Shown in pieces: positions 10,875 through 20,704 of a stretch of 64,000 nucleotides of DNA. A model generated the notes under the pieces. It ran no database searches. It had not been told where the DNA came from and saw only the letters and a list, made by a program, of their open reading frames with translations. Source of the DNA: Guadua angustifolia. Lineage: Eukaryota; Streptophyta; Magnoliopsida; Poales; Poaceae. The position numbers were made by a program, and so were the translations under genes. Location: the NCBI GenBank assembly GCA_036346375.1, contig JAYEVE010000215.1, positions 1 through 64,000 of the forward strand, in the 5' to 3' direction. Within the stretch, counting starts at the first letter, position 1, and each line of letters begins with the position of its first letter.

Positions 10875-11150
10875 GCAGGTGGAAGCCGGCACTGCTTCAT
10901 TCAGTGTATGGATGCAGTGAAGCCCCTGACAAGTGACAACGGAATGGAGCCATGAAGCCACGGTTAATTCGGCGCTGAAACAAAAAAAATGTCTCGCATT
11001 CTGATTTTGGTCACCTCTTTGATTATGGAAGAAAGTTTTTTCTTAAGAAAAAGATCGTCGAAATTATTTGTGGTTATGTATTGTGAACATGATTAGCAAC
11101 TATTTGTGATTTATATTGTGCCACGATCGATAGCTGGTGCAATTTTTAAT
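10875..11150. repeat. NLR 3'-flank repeat after NLR-2
   Basis: Begins near CAGGTGGAAGCCGGCACTGC and continues through GCCATGAAGCCACGGTTAAT to a stretch around CATGATTAGCAACTATTTG. The same block follows NLR-5 (56370-56610), the 12815 fragment (13545-13745) and NLR-3 (19840-19970). It is joined directly to broken LRR sequence, so the deletion that ended NLR-2 removed the rest of exon 2 and the last exon. Confidence 0.7.
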
Positions 11151-11644
11151 TACCGCTTTTTTTAACTCTTACCGTCGGTTCTGCGGGGACAGCATGCGCG
11201 GTTCTGCAGGAGGTTGTGCGCAAAAGGCCACTTCAATTCTCCCTACGGCTATGGCCATGGTCACTGTCCTAACAAATTAAGGATCCTCTCATGTCCGGGA
11301 GTTGAGAAATGCAACAAGATCGATGTTGCTGGAAGATCATCCGCCGAGCGCATTGAATCCTCAGCTCCGCTCGACTGCTAGTGAGTCTAGATTCTTAGGC
11401 ACACAACCAGTTTGTACAGGCCCTGTTTTGGACGGTGCCGTAAAGTATTGACGTTTAGATTTTGCTGCTGAGCAATCGCTTAATATGCATAACTCAATTG
11501 GGAGCCTCATACTGATACAAGGTAAATGTTTTGATTGAGAAATGCTGGTTGTCCTCGGGTGGATTTACAATTCTGTTACTCAAGTCTATAGTTCTGTTCA
11601 GTTACTGTTTATTTATTCTGGCGTTCTGACTGTAAGCCGATATA
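11151..11644. other. Spacer, possible further fragment
   Basis: A short stretch at 11210-11400 can be read as a cysteine-containing peptide (CAKGHFNSPYGYGHGHCPNK), but I do not recognise it and it has no clear start or splice sites. Nothing else is identified. Confidence 0.3.
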
Positions 11645-11800
11645 TACAGAGCGGTGGTGCATGCTTTGATCCGAACAACGGCAGTCCCACGCTGCGGATG
11701 TGATGAATGCCTTCTACCAGGCCAATGGCCACCACGACTATGACTGCGACTTCAAGGGCACCGGCGTGGTCACCTCCAACGAGGCTCTCTTCGTTTCATA
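11645..11800 (+). pseudogene. CBM43/X8-domain gene fragment
   Basis: After a TATACAG sequence one frame reads GGACFDPNNGS. After a short frameshift the next reads AADVMNAFYQANGHHDYDCD and then FKGTGVVTSNE. This is the central part of the X8/CBM43 domain found in plant glucan endo-1,3-beta-glucosidases and plasmodesmata callose-binding proteins, with the typical cysteines in GGACF and DCDF. Only one exon-sized piece is visible. I found no catalytic glycosidase domain nor GPI signal nearby. Probably a captured or left-over exon between NLR units. Confidence 0.7.
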
Positions 11801-12023
11801 CTTTTCATTGTTACGCTCTGGTATGTTGTCATGTTGATGGCCACAGATTCTGAGGTCGACGGGTATGTAACAAGTTTTGAGTTCACCATGGAGAATGATC
11901 TTGTGTCATGTTAATTTCGGTTAATTCCTGCGCAAGGGGAAAAAAGGGGAAAGCAGCTGTTGCCTGAGTCATACAGATAAGTATCGCTTCTGTTTCGAAA
12001 TCCAGCCCATGGATACTGAGTAG

Positions 12024-12380
12024 TTTTTTTTTTGGAAATGGAAGCTTTTATTAATTTCAAGAAAATTACATCGAGAAGATAAATCCCTTGAAATTACTCC
12101 GCCTCGCGAAAAAGCACACAGCCAAACTAGAAAAGAAAAGGAGAAACGAACACATTAATAGCTAGCAATCCAAGACTAGACCGCCACCCATGCGCCGGTA
12201 GAAGTCCATGACCACCCGACCAAACGTTGAGTAGCCTCCACCAAAGTATGCCCCCTCCTTCTGCAATACAGCCCACGGAAACCAGTGGGTAATAGCAAAA
12301 ATAACCTGCAAAGGAGAAGAGGTGGTTTTTTTTGAAAACACAATCATTTCTGCTTAACCATACATACTGCGCCATACATA
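12024..12380 (-). mobile_element. 5'-truncated LINE, minus strand
   Basis: Read on the minus strand, it holds the end of a plant L1-type ORF2 (WLSRNDCVFKK in one frame, LQVIFAITHWFPWAVLQKEG in the next). The 3' UTR ends GATGTAATTTTCTTGAAATT, then AATAAAAGCTTCCATTTCC, followed by poly-A (seen as poly-T at 12024-12033 on the + strand). A very short relative lies at 36134-36203 and a + strand relative at 63590-63775. Confidence 0.7.
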
Positions 12381-12740
12381 CCGGCAACTTTAGCTTATTT
12401 CTGCTTACTCGAGTAGTTAGTTGGGTCTTCCATCATGCTGCGCCATACATACCGGCAACTTTAGCTTCCTGTATACCGGCACTCTCACCTAAAGGGATAT
12501 ACTTTATACTCCAGACATTAACCTACTTTACAGATGAAAGGTACATCAGATACGTTAATTTTTTTCTTATCCTCGGAACGGATAGAAGCGCTACTCATTA
12601 ATTAACCTAAAGGCATTTTTAGCCTATCCTCGGAACATTACCACTTAACGTATCTGAAAGGTACATCAGATACGTTAATTTGTTTTCTTATCCTCGGAAC
12701 ATTAACCTAAAGGCATTTTTTCCCCTCTCTCTTATTAATC
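12363..12740. repeat. Interlaced short direct duplications
   Basis: CTGCGCCATACATACCGGCA plus AACTTTAGCTT occurs at about 12367 and 12439. GAAAGGTACATCAGATACGT plus TAATTT...TTATCCTCGGAAC occurs at about 12536 and 12656. CATTAACCTAAAGGCATTTTT recurs with small changes at about 12600 and 12700. No coding potential is seen. Confidence 0.65.
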
Positions 12741-12814
12741 TGCTATCTCATTTTAGAATGACATTATTCATGTGAATATATACAGGGGAAAAGGAGCCAT
12801 ACGGCTCGATCAGG

Positions 12815-13190
12815 AATTGATTCTGCTCAGTTCCATTGCAGCGGGGCAATATGGCCCTGAGTGGGACAAGTTGTGCCCTATCCAGCATGTCAAGGCATAT
12901 GCACACGATGGAGACAAGCTGAGGAAATGGTACGTGTGGTATACAAGAGATCCCTATAGCTTGGAGACAAATACCAGCCACTCTTTCCTATCTGCAGGTA
13001 AATTACAACAAGACCTAGTTTGTTCAGTTACTCTGTTTTTGTTTCCACTTGTTCATTCCACCGTTCATCCATATGCTAGAGTCTAGAATATATCTTCTAC
13101 TTTTTTTTTTTTTTTTGTTATAAAAGAAATATTATTCCCAACTTTTTAGTTTTGTTGACCGTGCTAGAAAATTAGGGAATGAAGACGAGC
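12815..13190 (+). pseudogene. NLR 3'-end fragment, duplicate of NLR-1 end
   Basis: It begins inside the last LRR-flanking segment (LLSSIAAGQYGPEWDKLCPI, QHVKAYAHDGDKLRKWYVWY, TRDPYSLETNTS) and has a GTAAAT donor after 12997. The segment at 12818-13745 is a close copy of 5645-6435. In the would-be last exon the acceptor region is altered to AAATTAG and the stop codon has become CAG (GAAGACGAGCAGG), so the acidic tail would run on. It has no N-terminal parts and cannot act alone. Confidence 0.8.
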
Positions 13191-13759
13191 AGGACATACG
13201 AGGAAGAACAGGATGAAAATGGGAGGGGTTGTAACCCACGTTTGCAGAAAATTAAGCGGCGACTTCACCTGCATGCCACATCTGCAAGCAAATCATCCAA
13301 ATATTCTCGCAGCATATCGCAGTTTTTTGATTGCGATTCATGATTTTGATCTACGTAACTAGTATGAACCATGAAGTTGCATTGAGAGGCAGGCTCAATA
13401 TTTTAGCTAGCTTGTAGTGAAGGTGCTTGCTCTCACGCATCTCCTTTTCTTTGGAAATTGCTGGCTCATTCAGTGGCATGATTTGGACAAACACTACACA
13501 TGATAAGAAAATACGTTTGCACCAGATGCATGGTCAATACATGTATGCAGGTGGAAGCTAGCTGGCACTGCTTCGTACAGGGTACTGATCCAGTGCAGCC
13601 CGGACGAGTGAGAATGGTGAACGGATAAGCCATGAAGCCGCGGTTAATTCGACGATGCAACCAAAAAAAAAGTCACAATTTGATTTTGCCCACCTCTTTG
13701 ATTATGGGTGAGAAGCCTCATCGAATTTATTTTTGATCATCTATCCCAAATTATTATCT
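13191..13759. repeat. 3' flank of the duplicated NLR end
   Basis: This continues the homology with 6023-6435 and includes the GGTGGAAGCTAGCTGGCACT block and the CGCGGTTAATTCGACG block also present after other NLR copies. No gene seen. Confidence 0.65.
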
Positions 13760-14280
13760 GTAAGCAGTATATTCAATACTTGCATATAGAGAATATAAAG
13801 TAAAGTTAAATATTTATTAGGGCATAAAGGGAATGTCACACTAATTTTGTATTAAAATATAAAATACGTTTTATATTTATGGATAAGATTAAAAAATTAT
13901 GCCCTACGATTCTGTACAGAGGAAGTATTATTTCCATTCGGAGGCAAGGACATATGAATCACCACGGGATATCCTCTGCCGTAAGACAGAGGGCAGTTGC
14001 CCCTACCTTGCGGCAGAGATCTGCGTCCGAATCACAATGTTAAGAATTACCAACAAAGGGTAATTTTCTAGACTATTATACAAGAACGTTTCTGGTAACG
14101 TTTATCAAAAGGCGTGATGCTACAACATTTCTATACAGTTGTTCTGACTGGAAAGATCATGTCAAATTCTTAGCCACATACCAGTCCGATGTGGGAATAC
14201 TAATGGGAAATATTAACCACAAGATCCTTAGCAGATCGAGCTCCCAGAGCATATCTGTTCTACAGCATCGATCTTAGTTC
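13760..14280. repeat. Dispersed repeat upstream of NLR-3
   Basis: The 13760-14060 part matches 37595-37860 upstream of NLR-4 (shared TAAATATTTATTAGGG and AATGTTAAGAATTAC blocks). The 14040-14275 part matches pieces of 33740-33900, 34865-34985 (inverted) and 36360-36470. A small hairpin (CTCTGCCGTAAG / CTTGCGGCAGAG) lies at about 13975-14018. This is transposon-derived 5' flank shared by NLR-3 and NLR-4. Confidence 0.6.
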
Positions 14281-15492
14281 ATGACTTCTGAGCATATATG
14301 TTCTACAGCATACTTCTGCACAGAAGCTGAGCACGGAGCAACAACAGGCCGTCCTAAAGATCGACCCGAGAGCAGGTGGGGCCGCGTACCCATCCATATT
14401 CCTTCTGTTTTTGCTGCTCCGTTCTTCAAGCTTCTTATCATCTCATGCTTACCATTTTGTCTTTGCAGCCTGCATGCTTTTTTTTTACTTTTTTAAAAAA
14501 ACTTCGCATGCATATATAGCCTGGCATGTCTTCTTGTTAGCAATGCTAGTCTTTTCTTGTAAAAATTGTTTTTTTGGGGTGGGAGTTACCATCGAGAGGA
14601 CTGATGAGACATGCATGGAGGCAGTATAATCTTCGATTAAGATTAATTAATGGTGGAGATCAGATCAGATATATGACGCTTGGTTTAACTTTCTTACAGC
14701 AAGAAACAAACCAGCTGCTGCAGAATGCGGGGTACTGGATGCTTTTGCATCGCGTCCAAAACATGGTGACGGAGATGGCGAAAAAGAGGTGGGCATGCAA
14801 CTCGGAGGGGTGAATCGACAAGATGGACACCAAGTTTGGGGACCTCAAGAATTTCTCGCGCGCCGAGGGGCGATCACCACCAGAGTGGCGGGGATGGGTG
14901 AGAATCTCAAGGATGCCATGTAAACGCCAGACATCCTCGACTCTGCCAGCTCAAGGCCATGGAGGTGGTCCATCCGCATTAGACATGGGGTGTTTCAACC
15001 CCTTGCTCTTCTGCTCGGAATCCCTCTTCGCCCATGACATCGGCAGCGATCAAGGCTCTCAACCAAAAGCTGGACGGCATCAAGGAGCGGGCGGTTCAGC
15101 CCTAACCTCGGTTCCTACGAGGACCGTAGCAGGGATCGTTTTCCCCTGTCAGCCCGGAGACGCCGGGGAGCTTGACCAAATGGGTGTGGTTCAGAAAATC
15201 AAGAAGACACAAAAAGCTAGTAGAGATGCTAACGACAATAACTGAAAACCAACCGAGGACCGCAAAATGATGATCTTGGCAATCGTGGGCGGGCGGGATT
15301 GGCAAGACCCCCGCCCAGAAGGTCTTCAACAACGAGGCCATCCAACGTGAGTTCAGCAAGAAGATATGGCTGAGCGTCAACCAAGATTACAACGAGGCTG
15401 AGCTGCTGAGGAGAGCCATCACCGCAGCCAGTGGACACCACTGGCATGCTGGAGATGCAAAGGACGCCCTTCATCGAGCCCTCAAGGATGCT

Positions 15493-15713
15493 TTGAACGG
15501 GCACAAGACCTTGCTGGTGATGGATGATGTCTGGAGGCACCAAGCATGGGAGGATGTGCTCAAAACACCCTTGCTCAATGCTGTCTCTCGAGGCAGCCGA
15601 GTCCTCATCACCACGAGACACGACATGGTTGCCCGAGGGATGAAAGCCAAGGAGCCCTACCACCACATCGATACATTAGGAAATGATGATGCCTGGTCAT
15701 TGCTCAAGAAGCA
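15493..15713 (+). CDS. NLR-3 exon 1, open 3' part (kinase-2 to RNBS-C)
   Basis: The frame reads GHKTLLVMDDVWRHQAWEDV (kinase-2/Walker B with the DD pair), RGSRVLITTRHDMVARG (RNBS-B) and IDTLGNDDAWSLLKKQ (RNBS-C). It ends at CAG with a GTCCG donor at 15714. The upstream part of the exon, with CC and P-loop, is shifted relative to this frame. Confidence 0.8.
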
Positions 15714-15889
15714 GGTCCGACGTAATAAACTAGAAACCTCTAAGCCAACTCAATAATCTACTAATTATTTATAAAGATTTTTTACCATCCTTGAGATTAA
15801 GATTTTTTTACTGTTTTACACCAGTACCTCCTATACCTTCTAAATTAAGATGGTAAAACTCTTTATTTATACGCTGTCCTGGCAAGCCA

Positions 15890-15992
15890 GCCCTAGCTCA
15901 GATGATAGCCTGATATATTGCTTCACATTACATATCACAACATGGTAGCGCCTCACCTCTGTGCGGTCCCGAGTTTGATTGCCGAAACAGTG
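15890..15992 (+). mobile_element. tRNA-derived SINE in NLR-3 intron 1
   Basis: An A-box-like TAGCTCAGATGATAGC is followed about 80 bp later by a B-box-like GAGTTTGATTGCC. The same element lies at the same intron position in NLR-4 and NLR-5 and, noisily, in the low-quality copy near 25840. It therefore inserted before the copies separated. Confidence 0.6.
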
Positions 15993-16720
15993 TTTTTTAA
16001 TTATTTTTGCATCAACTTGACCGATTTATATAGTTAGCTATTAAATTATGTTGTAAATTTTTAAACTTTTTGAGAACCCTATTTTTGATGCAAATTGATT
16101 GAATTAATTAGCTATTAAATCATGTTGTAAATTTTGAAACTTTTTAGAAATATTTTTTCTATATTTTTTGCATCAACTTGACTGATTTAATTAGCAATTA
16201 AATCATGTTGTGAATTTTTAAACTTTTTAACAACGTACCATACCTTTTTTTGCATCCACTTGACTGAATTAATTAGCTATTAAATCATGTTGTAAATTTT
16301 TGAAAGTTTTTGAGAAGGGTTCTGAGAGCATGCCTAATCTACTATAAAAATTTCATATCATCATAAAACTTGTGCAATTTTTAAAATTTTGACAATGTTA
16401 CTAATGCGTTAAAGGATCTTCACTGATTTAATTGAGTTACTAAATCATGTTTTAAATTTCTAAAACTTTTGAGAAGGTTTCTAAGAGCATTTTTAGGCTA
16501 CCAAAAAATTTCAAATCATGATCAGACTTATACCATTTTTAAAAATTCTGACAATACTACCAATGTGTTTAAATTTTGTTGTTTCTGGTTTTCCAGAGGC
16601 ATCAAATAAATATTTTCCAAACTTCTTGAGAAGGGTTGTAAGAGCATGCCTAAGTTACCATAAAATTTCCAGATTATTGTAAAACTTTTGCAATTTGTAA
16701 AAATTCTAACAATGCAATGC
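15993..16720. repeat. Intron-1 tandem repeats, NLR-3
   Basis: About four units of roughly 80 bp share TTTTGCATCAACTTGACTGA and then TTAGCTATTAAATCATGTTG. Longer units follow, built on GAGAAGGGTTCTGAGAGCAT, CATAAAAATTTCA and GACAATGCTACTAATG. The array is shared with introns of NLR-4 and NLR-5. AT-rich, no coding potential. Confidence 0.75.
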
Positions 16721-17209
16721 TACTAGGAACACTAGCTAGCTCTTGTGCACCATCCGTCCTAATTACCCCACACCTTCTGTATTGTGCGATTAATATATAT
16801 GTATTATGTGATTAATATAAGAACGAAAAAGGAGATCCATCAGGTAGTTTGCATGATCACAGCTTCAAATAGTTAGGGACGTTTCTACGCTTACTATAGT
16901 TCACTTGACAATTGAATCTAGTACGCTGACTGTTAAGGCGACCTTTTATTAGTTTATTTTCTTGATGAACTTACCATGAGAAAAAAAAAAAGAAAATAGG
17001 CACTTTTTCCTACCAATATACTATTCGTTATTAATTATACATGTCAAACTGGCTGCAGGTGGTCTCAAGTGAGATAGATGAACGTGAGATTGATGACACG
17101 TTAAAGGACATTGGATTGCAAATCATAGCAAAATGGGTGGTTTGCCACTTGCTGTCAAAGTAATGGGAGGACCCTATGCCACAGGGACAAACGACCAAGC
17201 GATTGGAAC

Positions 17210-18316
17210 ATGGTTCTGCATAATGCTATATGGTCAGTATCTCAAATGCCTGAAAAGCTAAACAATGCAGTATACTTAAGCTATGAAGATTTGCATCCAT
17301 GCTTGAAGCAGTGCTTTCTGCACTACTCGCTTCTCCCTAAAAGTGCAGTGTTCTTTAAGCATGAAATTGTTGGCATGTGGATTAGCGAGGGATTTGTTCA
17401 TGGAAACTCGGATGAATTAGAAGAGTTTGGAGGAGACTACTACAAGGAGTTAATATTGAGGAACCTTATAGAGCTAGATCCAGAGTACGCTGGTCACAGG
17501 GTTTGCAACATGCACGATGTTGTTCGCTCATTTGCTCAATATGTGGCTAGAGATGAAGCACTAGTAGCTCACAACGGAGAAACTCCTGATATTATTGGAA
17601 AACTTAATTCACAAAAGCTTCTTAGGTTGTCTGTAGAAACCAAAGGATGGGAATCAGATGGATTAGAGTGGAGTTTTTTACACGCACAGAAGTCGTTAAG
17701 AACACTAATATTAATTGGCCATATGAAGATTAAGCCCGTTGATTCGTTGGTTACTTTTTCAAGACTACGGACTCTGCATATACAATCTACAAGTGTTGCT
17801 GCATTGGTGGAATCTCTGTATCAACTCAAGCACCTGAGGTTTTTGTCCTTACAAGAAACTGATATATCTGGATTACCCAAAAACATCGGCAAGATGAAAT
17901 TCCTGCAATACATTAGCCTTTATCGTTGTAAAAGTTTGGTGAAACTTCCTGATAGCATCATAAGGCTAGGGCAGCTGAGGTATCTAAGCCTTACTCACAC
18001 AAGTATAAACAGTACACCTAGAGGGTTCCGTGGTCTCACAAATTTGAGGACACTCGTTGGTTTTCGAGCCCATATGGATAGTGATTGGTGTAGTTTGGAA
18101 GAGTTGGAGCCTCTTTCCAAGCTTAGGAATCTTAGTTTAAAAAATCTGGAGAACGTATCTGGTGCCTCATTCGCCGCAAAAGCCAGGCTTGGTGAAAAGG
18201 TGCATTTTACCGATCTGGGATTATACTGCACCAGTAGAGGGAAGGCGTCTCTGAGGAAGAGCAGCGACGAATTGAGGAGGTGTTTGATGAGCTTTGCCTC
18301 CGCGCTGCCTAAATAA
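17210..18316 (+). CDS. NLR-3 exon 2, open part (RNBS-D, MHD, LRRs)
   Basis: The longest NLR-3 frame. It carries LSYEDLHPCLKQCFLHYSLL (RNBS-D), MWISEGFVHGNSDELEEFGG, the MHD motif in VCNMHDVVRSFAQYVARDE, and LRRs beginning at LRTLILIGHMKI through LKHLRFLSLQETDISGLPKN to LTNLRTLVGF. Similarity holds to about 18240; the last ~25 codons (from SRGKASLRKS) are out of frame because of a 5-bp deletion. The true exon begins upstream at 17059 in another frame, so the first Met is not a real start. Confidence 0.8.
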   Translation: MVLHNAIWSVSQMPEKLNNAVYLSYEDLHPCLKQCFLHYSLLPKSAVFFKHEIVGMWISEGFVHGNSDELEEFGGDYYKELILRNLIELDPEYAGHRVCNMHDVVRSFAQYVARDEALVAHNGETPDIIGKLNSQKLLRLSVETKGWESDGLEWSFLHAQKSLRTLILIGHMKIKPVDSLVTFSRLRTLHIQSTSVAALVESLYQLKHLRFLSLQETDISGLPKNIGKMKFLQYISLYRCKSLVKLPDSIIRLGQLRYLSLTHTSINSTPRGFRGLTNLRTLVGFRAHMDSDWCSLEELEPLSKLRNLSLKNLENVSGASFAAKARLGEKVHFTDLGLYCTSRGKASLRKSSDELRRCLMSFASALPK

Positions 18317-19188
18317 TCTTAACATCGTAGGATATTTTGGTCGTCGATTCCCAAGGTGGATGATGTCAACAGCAGCGGCACCCTCAAGAGCTTGAGGATT
18401 CTAATGATGGATCACCTGGCCTTCTGCACCCAACTCCCTGATGGTTTGAGCCAGCCCCCTGTTTGCAGCTCTTAGTGATCGACCACACTCCAGCCATCAA
18501 GCATGTTGGACCTGAATTCCTGCAGCTCTACCATCAGCATAGTCATCATCCATCATCCCAGGCGGCTGCTGCATTTCCGAGACTGCAACAGATGCGCTTA
18601 AAAGGAATGGTGGAATGGGAGGAGGGGAGGGGAGCCTGAGCCAGGAAATGTGCAAGCCATGCCTGTCTTGGAGCTGCTTAAGCTCGAGCGCTGCAAGCTA
18701 AGGCGTGTTCTCCTGGCCTTGCCTCCCATGCAAGGGCTTTGAAAAACTATACATATACGAGGTCCAGCACCTCAACTACCTGGAGAACTTTACTTCCATT
18801 GTTGAGCTAGATGTGTTTGACAACCCCGACCTGGAGAGGATCCTTCCCCCAAATTGCAAAAGCTTGTCATTGTGAAGTGCCCAAAGCTCAATCTACTGGA
18901 GGGTGTCCCTCCCTCCAGAGACTCGTGCTGGAGGACTACGACATGGAAACGCTCCCGGAATTTATGCGAGATGTAAAGCCAAGGCATCTGCTGCTGGACT
19001 GCAGCCCGTACTCGCCTCCATAGCCCGGGGACGATCTGGCCCTGAGTGGGTCAAGTTCCGCCATTTGGAGCATGTCAAGGCCTATGCAGACGATGGAGAC
19101 AATCAAAGGAAATGGTACGTGCAGTATACAAGAGATCCCTCCGGCAACTTGGAGACAAATATCATTAAAGGCTCTTCTTGATTTGCAG
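18317..19188 (+). pseudogene. NLR-3 C-terminal LRRs, frameshifted
   Basis: The sequence follows NLR-4 and NLR-5 throughout, but the frame changes several times. Recognisable pieces include the tract near 18540 coding for the His/Ser-rich loop, the ETLPEFMRD equivalent near 18950, and the EWVKFRHLEHVKAYADDGDN segment near 19050. The exon ends at 19188 with TTGCAG and a GTAAACTAAT donor. Confidence 0.75.
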
Positions 19189-19778
19189 GTAAACTAATAT
19201 TACTGCTCCGTCTTCATTTGTTCAGTTACTCTTTTAGATTGATTTCTTTGTTTCATCTTATTCCTTCATCAGTAATACCTTTCTTCATCATTAAGTCAGT
19301 ATGCTAGGGTCTGAATGTATTTCCTACTTTTCCTTTTTCTGAAAGAGATATTTCCAACCTGGCTTCGCTTGACTGTGTTGTTTCGGGGATGAAGAAGAAT
19401 AACAGCATAATGCAAATTAAGAAGATTGTTTCCCACGCTTGCATAAATTAAGCGGCCTCCATCATTCTCTTTCTTATTTCAGTTCAATATGCCAAATCTA
19501 CAACCAGATGATCCAGAGTTTCTTCTTAGGTATTTTAAATTCTTGGTACATAATACTACTAGCCCTTTGTACTCAAGTGTTGCTATCTTCAACTTTCTCG
19601 TAGAATATGACAGTTTCCTTCATTTCTCATTCGTGTTTTTGATCTATGATAAATGAAGTTCAAAAGACGTTACTATGAAAAATGCATAATGTTGATAACT
19701 GTTAGTTATATATGAAGTTGCATTGAGAAGTAGATGCAATATTCACCTTGTAATCAAAGTGCTTCGATCAACTCATGC
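19189..19778. repeat. NLR-3 last intron and 3' flank
   Basis: Holds the last intron, the mutated last acceptor near 19385 and a 3' flank matching that of NLR-4 and NLR-5. No other gene is visible. Confidence 0.6.
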
Positions 19779-20704
19779 TTTTTTTTTTTTTGGGGGTTGG
19801 TTGGGGGCCAAAAAGGAAGGGGGGGAATTTGGGGAAAAAAAAGTGTCTCGCATTTTGATTTTAGTCACCTTTTGGTTATGGAAGGCGAGCCTTTTTCTTA
19901 AGAAAAATATCATCGAAATTATTTGTGATTATATTATGTATTGTGAACATGATTAGCAACTATTTTAGGCTGTTTGGTTCCCCAGCTCAGCGTGGCCTGG
20001 CTCCCTCCGGGGCCCCCCCGCCGGCGGTTTGGCCGGGCCCCGCAAACCTGGCTCCATCGATGCACCCCAAATTTTTCCCCCTGCCGCCGGAGCCAGCCCA
20101 GGCCCGGCTTCCAAGCCGGGGCCGCGAGCCAGGCCACCGGCTGGGAAAAAAGCCCAGTGTTTAATTTACCCGCCTGTAATTTTAGCGGACTTTTGCAAAA
20201 AAAAGTGTTGGCAATACAGTGGCTTTTATGAATCAAGAATGTATAATTTGCATTTGTTATAAGAAAACTCGTAAACCACAAGGTAAAAAAAATTTACAAT
20301 CCATCAAAATAAATTAAAGACAATTTTGATCCAAGATGAAAACTCCAGACCTAATTGGAATCTGGTTGAAAATAAAAAAATTTTGTTTATTTCCTTTGTT
20401 TTGGAAAAAAAAATAGGATTTACCTTTGTTCCCCAAAGAAAAAGATTGAAATGGGGATTTCCAGAACCAAATGGAAATGGCCTACCTTTCTTTAGGAACA
20501 ATAGAATCAACGTTTAGAAACATGGGGATTTTAATGGTTTAACAAATCTGGGCAAAGGTCAAACCAAAGTAAGGACACCCTTAACAAAATGTTAAACAAC
20601 AAAACAAATGGAAATGCCGCAACAACAAATTTCCCCAACCCAAATTTCCCCAAAAAGGGTTTCCTTGGAATAAATTTTAATTTGAAGACTAAAAAATTAA
20701 ATTT

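Larger units (their letters stand above)
14725..19400 (+). pseudogene. NLR-3: CC-NB-ARC-LRR pseudogene
   Basis: The unit follows the family gene model. A 5'-UTR acceptor TTCTTACAG lies at about 14698, exon 1 runs from a damaged start at 14725 to 15713, and intron 1 is 15714-17058. Exon 2 runs 17059-19188 and a former last exon lies near 19385. The CC part and P-loop are frameshifted (GGGCGGGCGGGATTGGCAAG instead of GGCGTTGGCGGGATTGGCAA). The stretch from kinase-2 to RNBS-C is open. Exon 2 is shifted near 17130 by an altered ATGTGGTGG, open from 17210 to about 18240, then broken by a 5-bp deletion in AGTAGAGGGAAGG and several later indels. The last acceptor TTTCAG is changed to TTTCGG. No intact product is possible. 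Confidence 0.85.

Noticed and set aside
15993..16720. CRISPR-like array
   Set aside because: Units are diverged, AT-rich, about 80 bp long without unique spacers, and lie in a plant intron.
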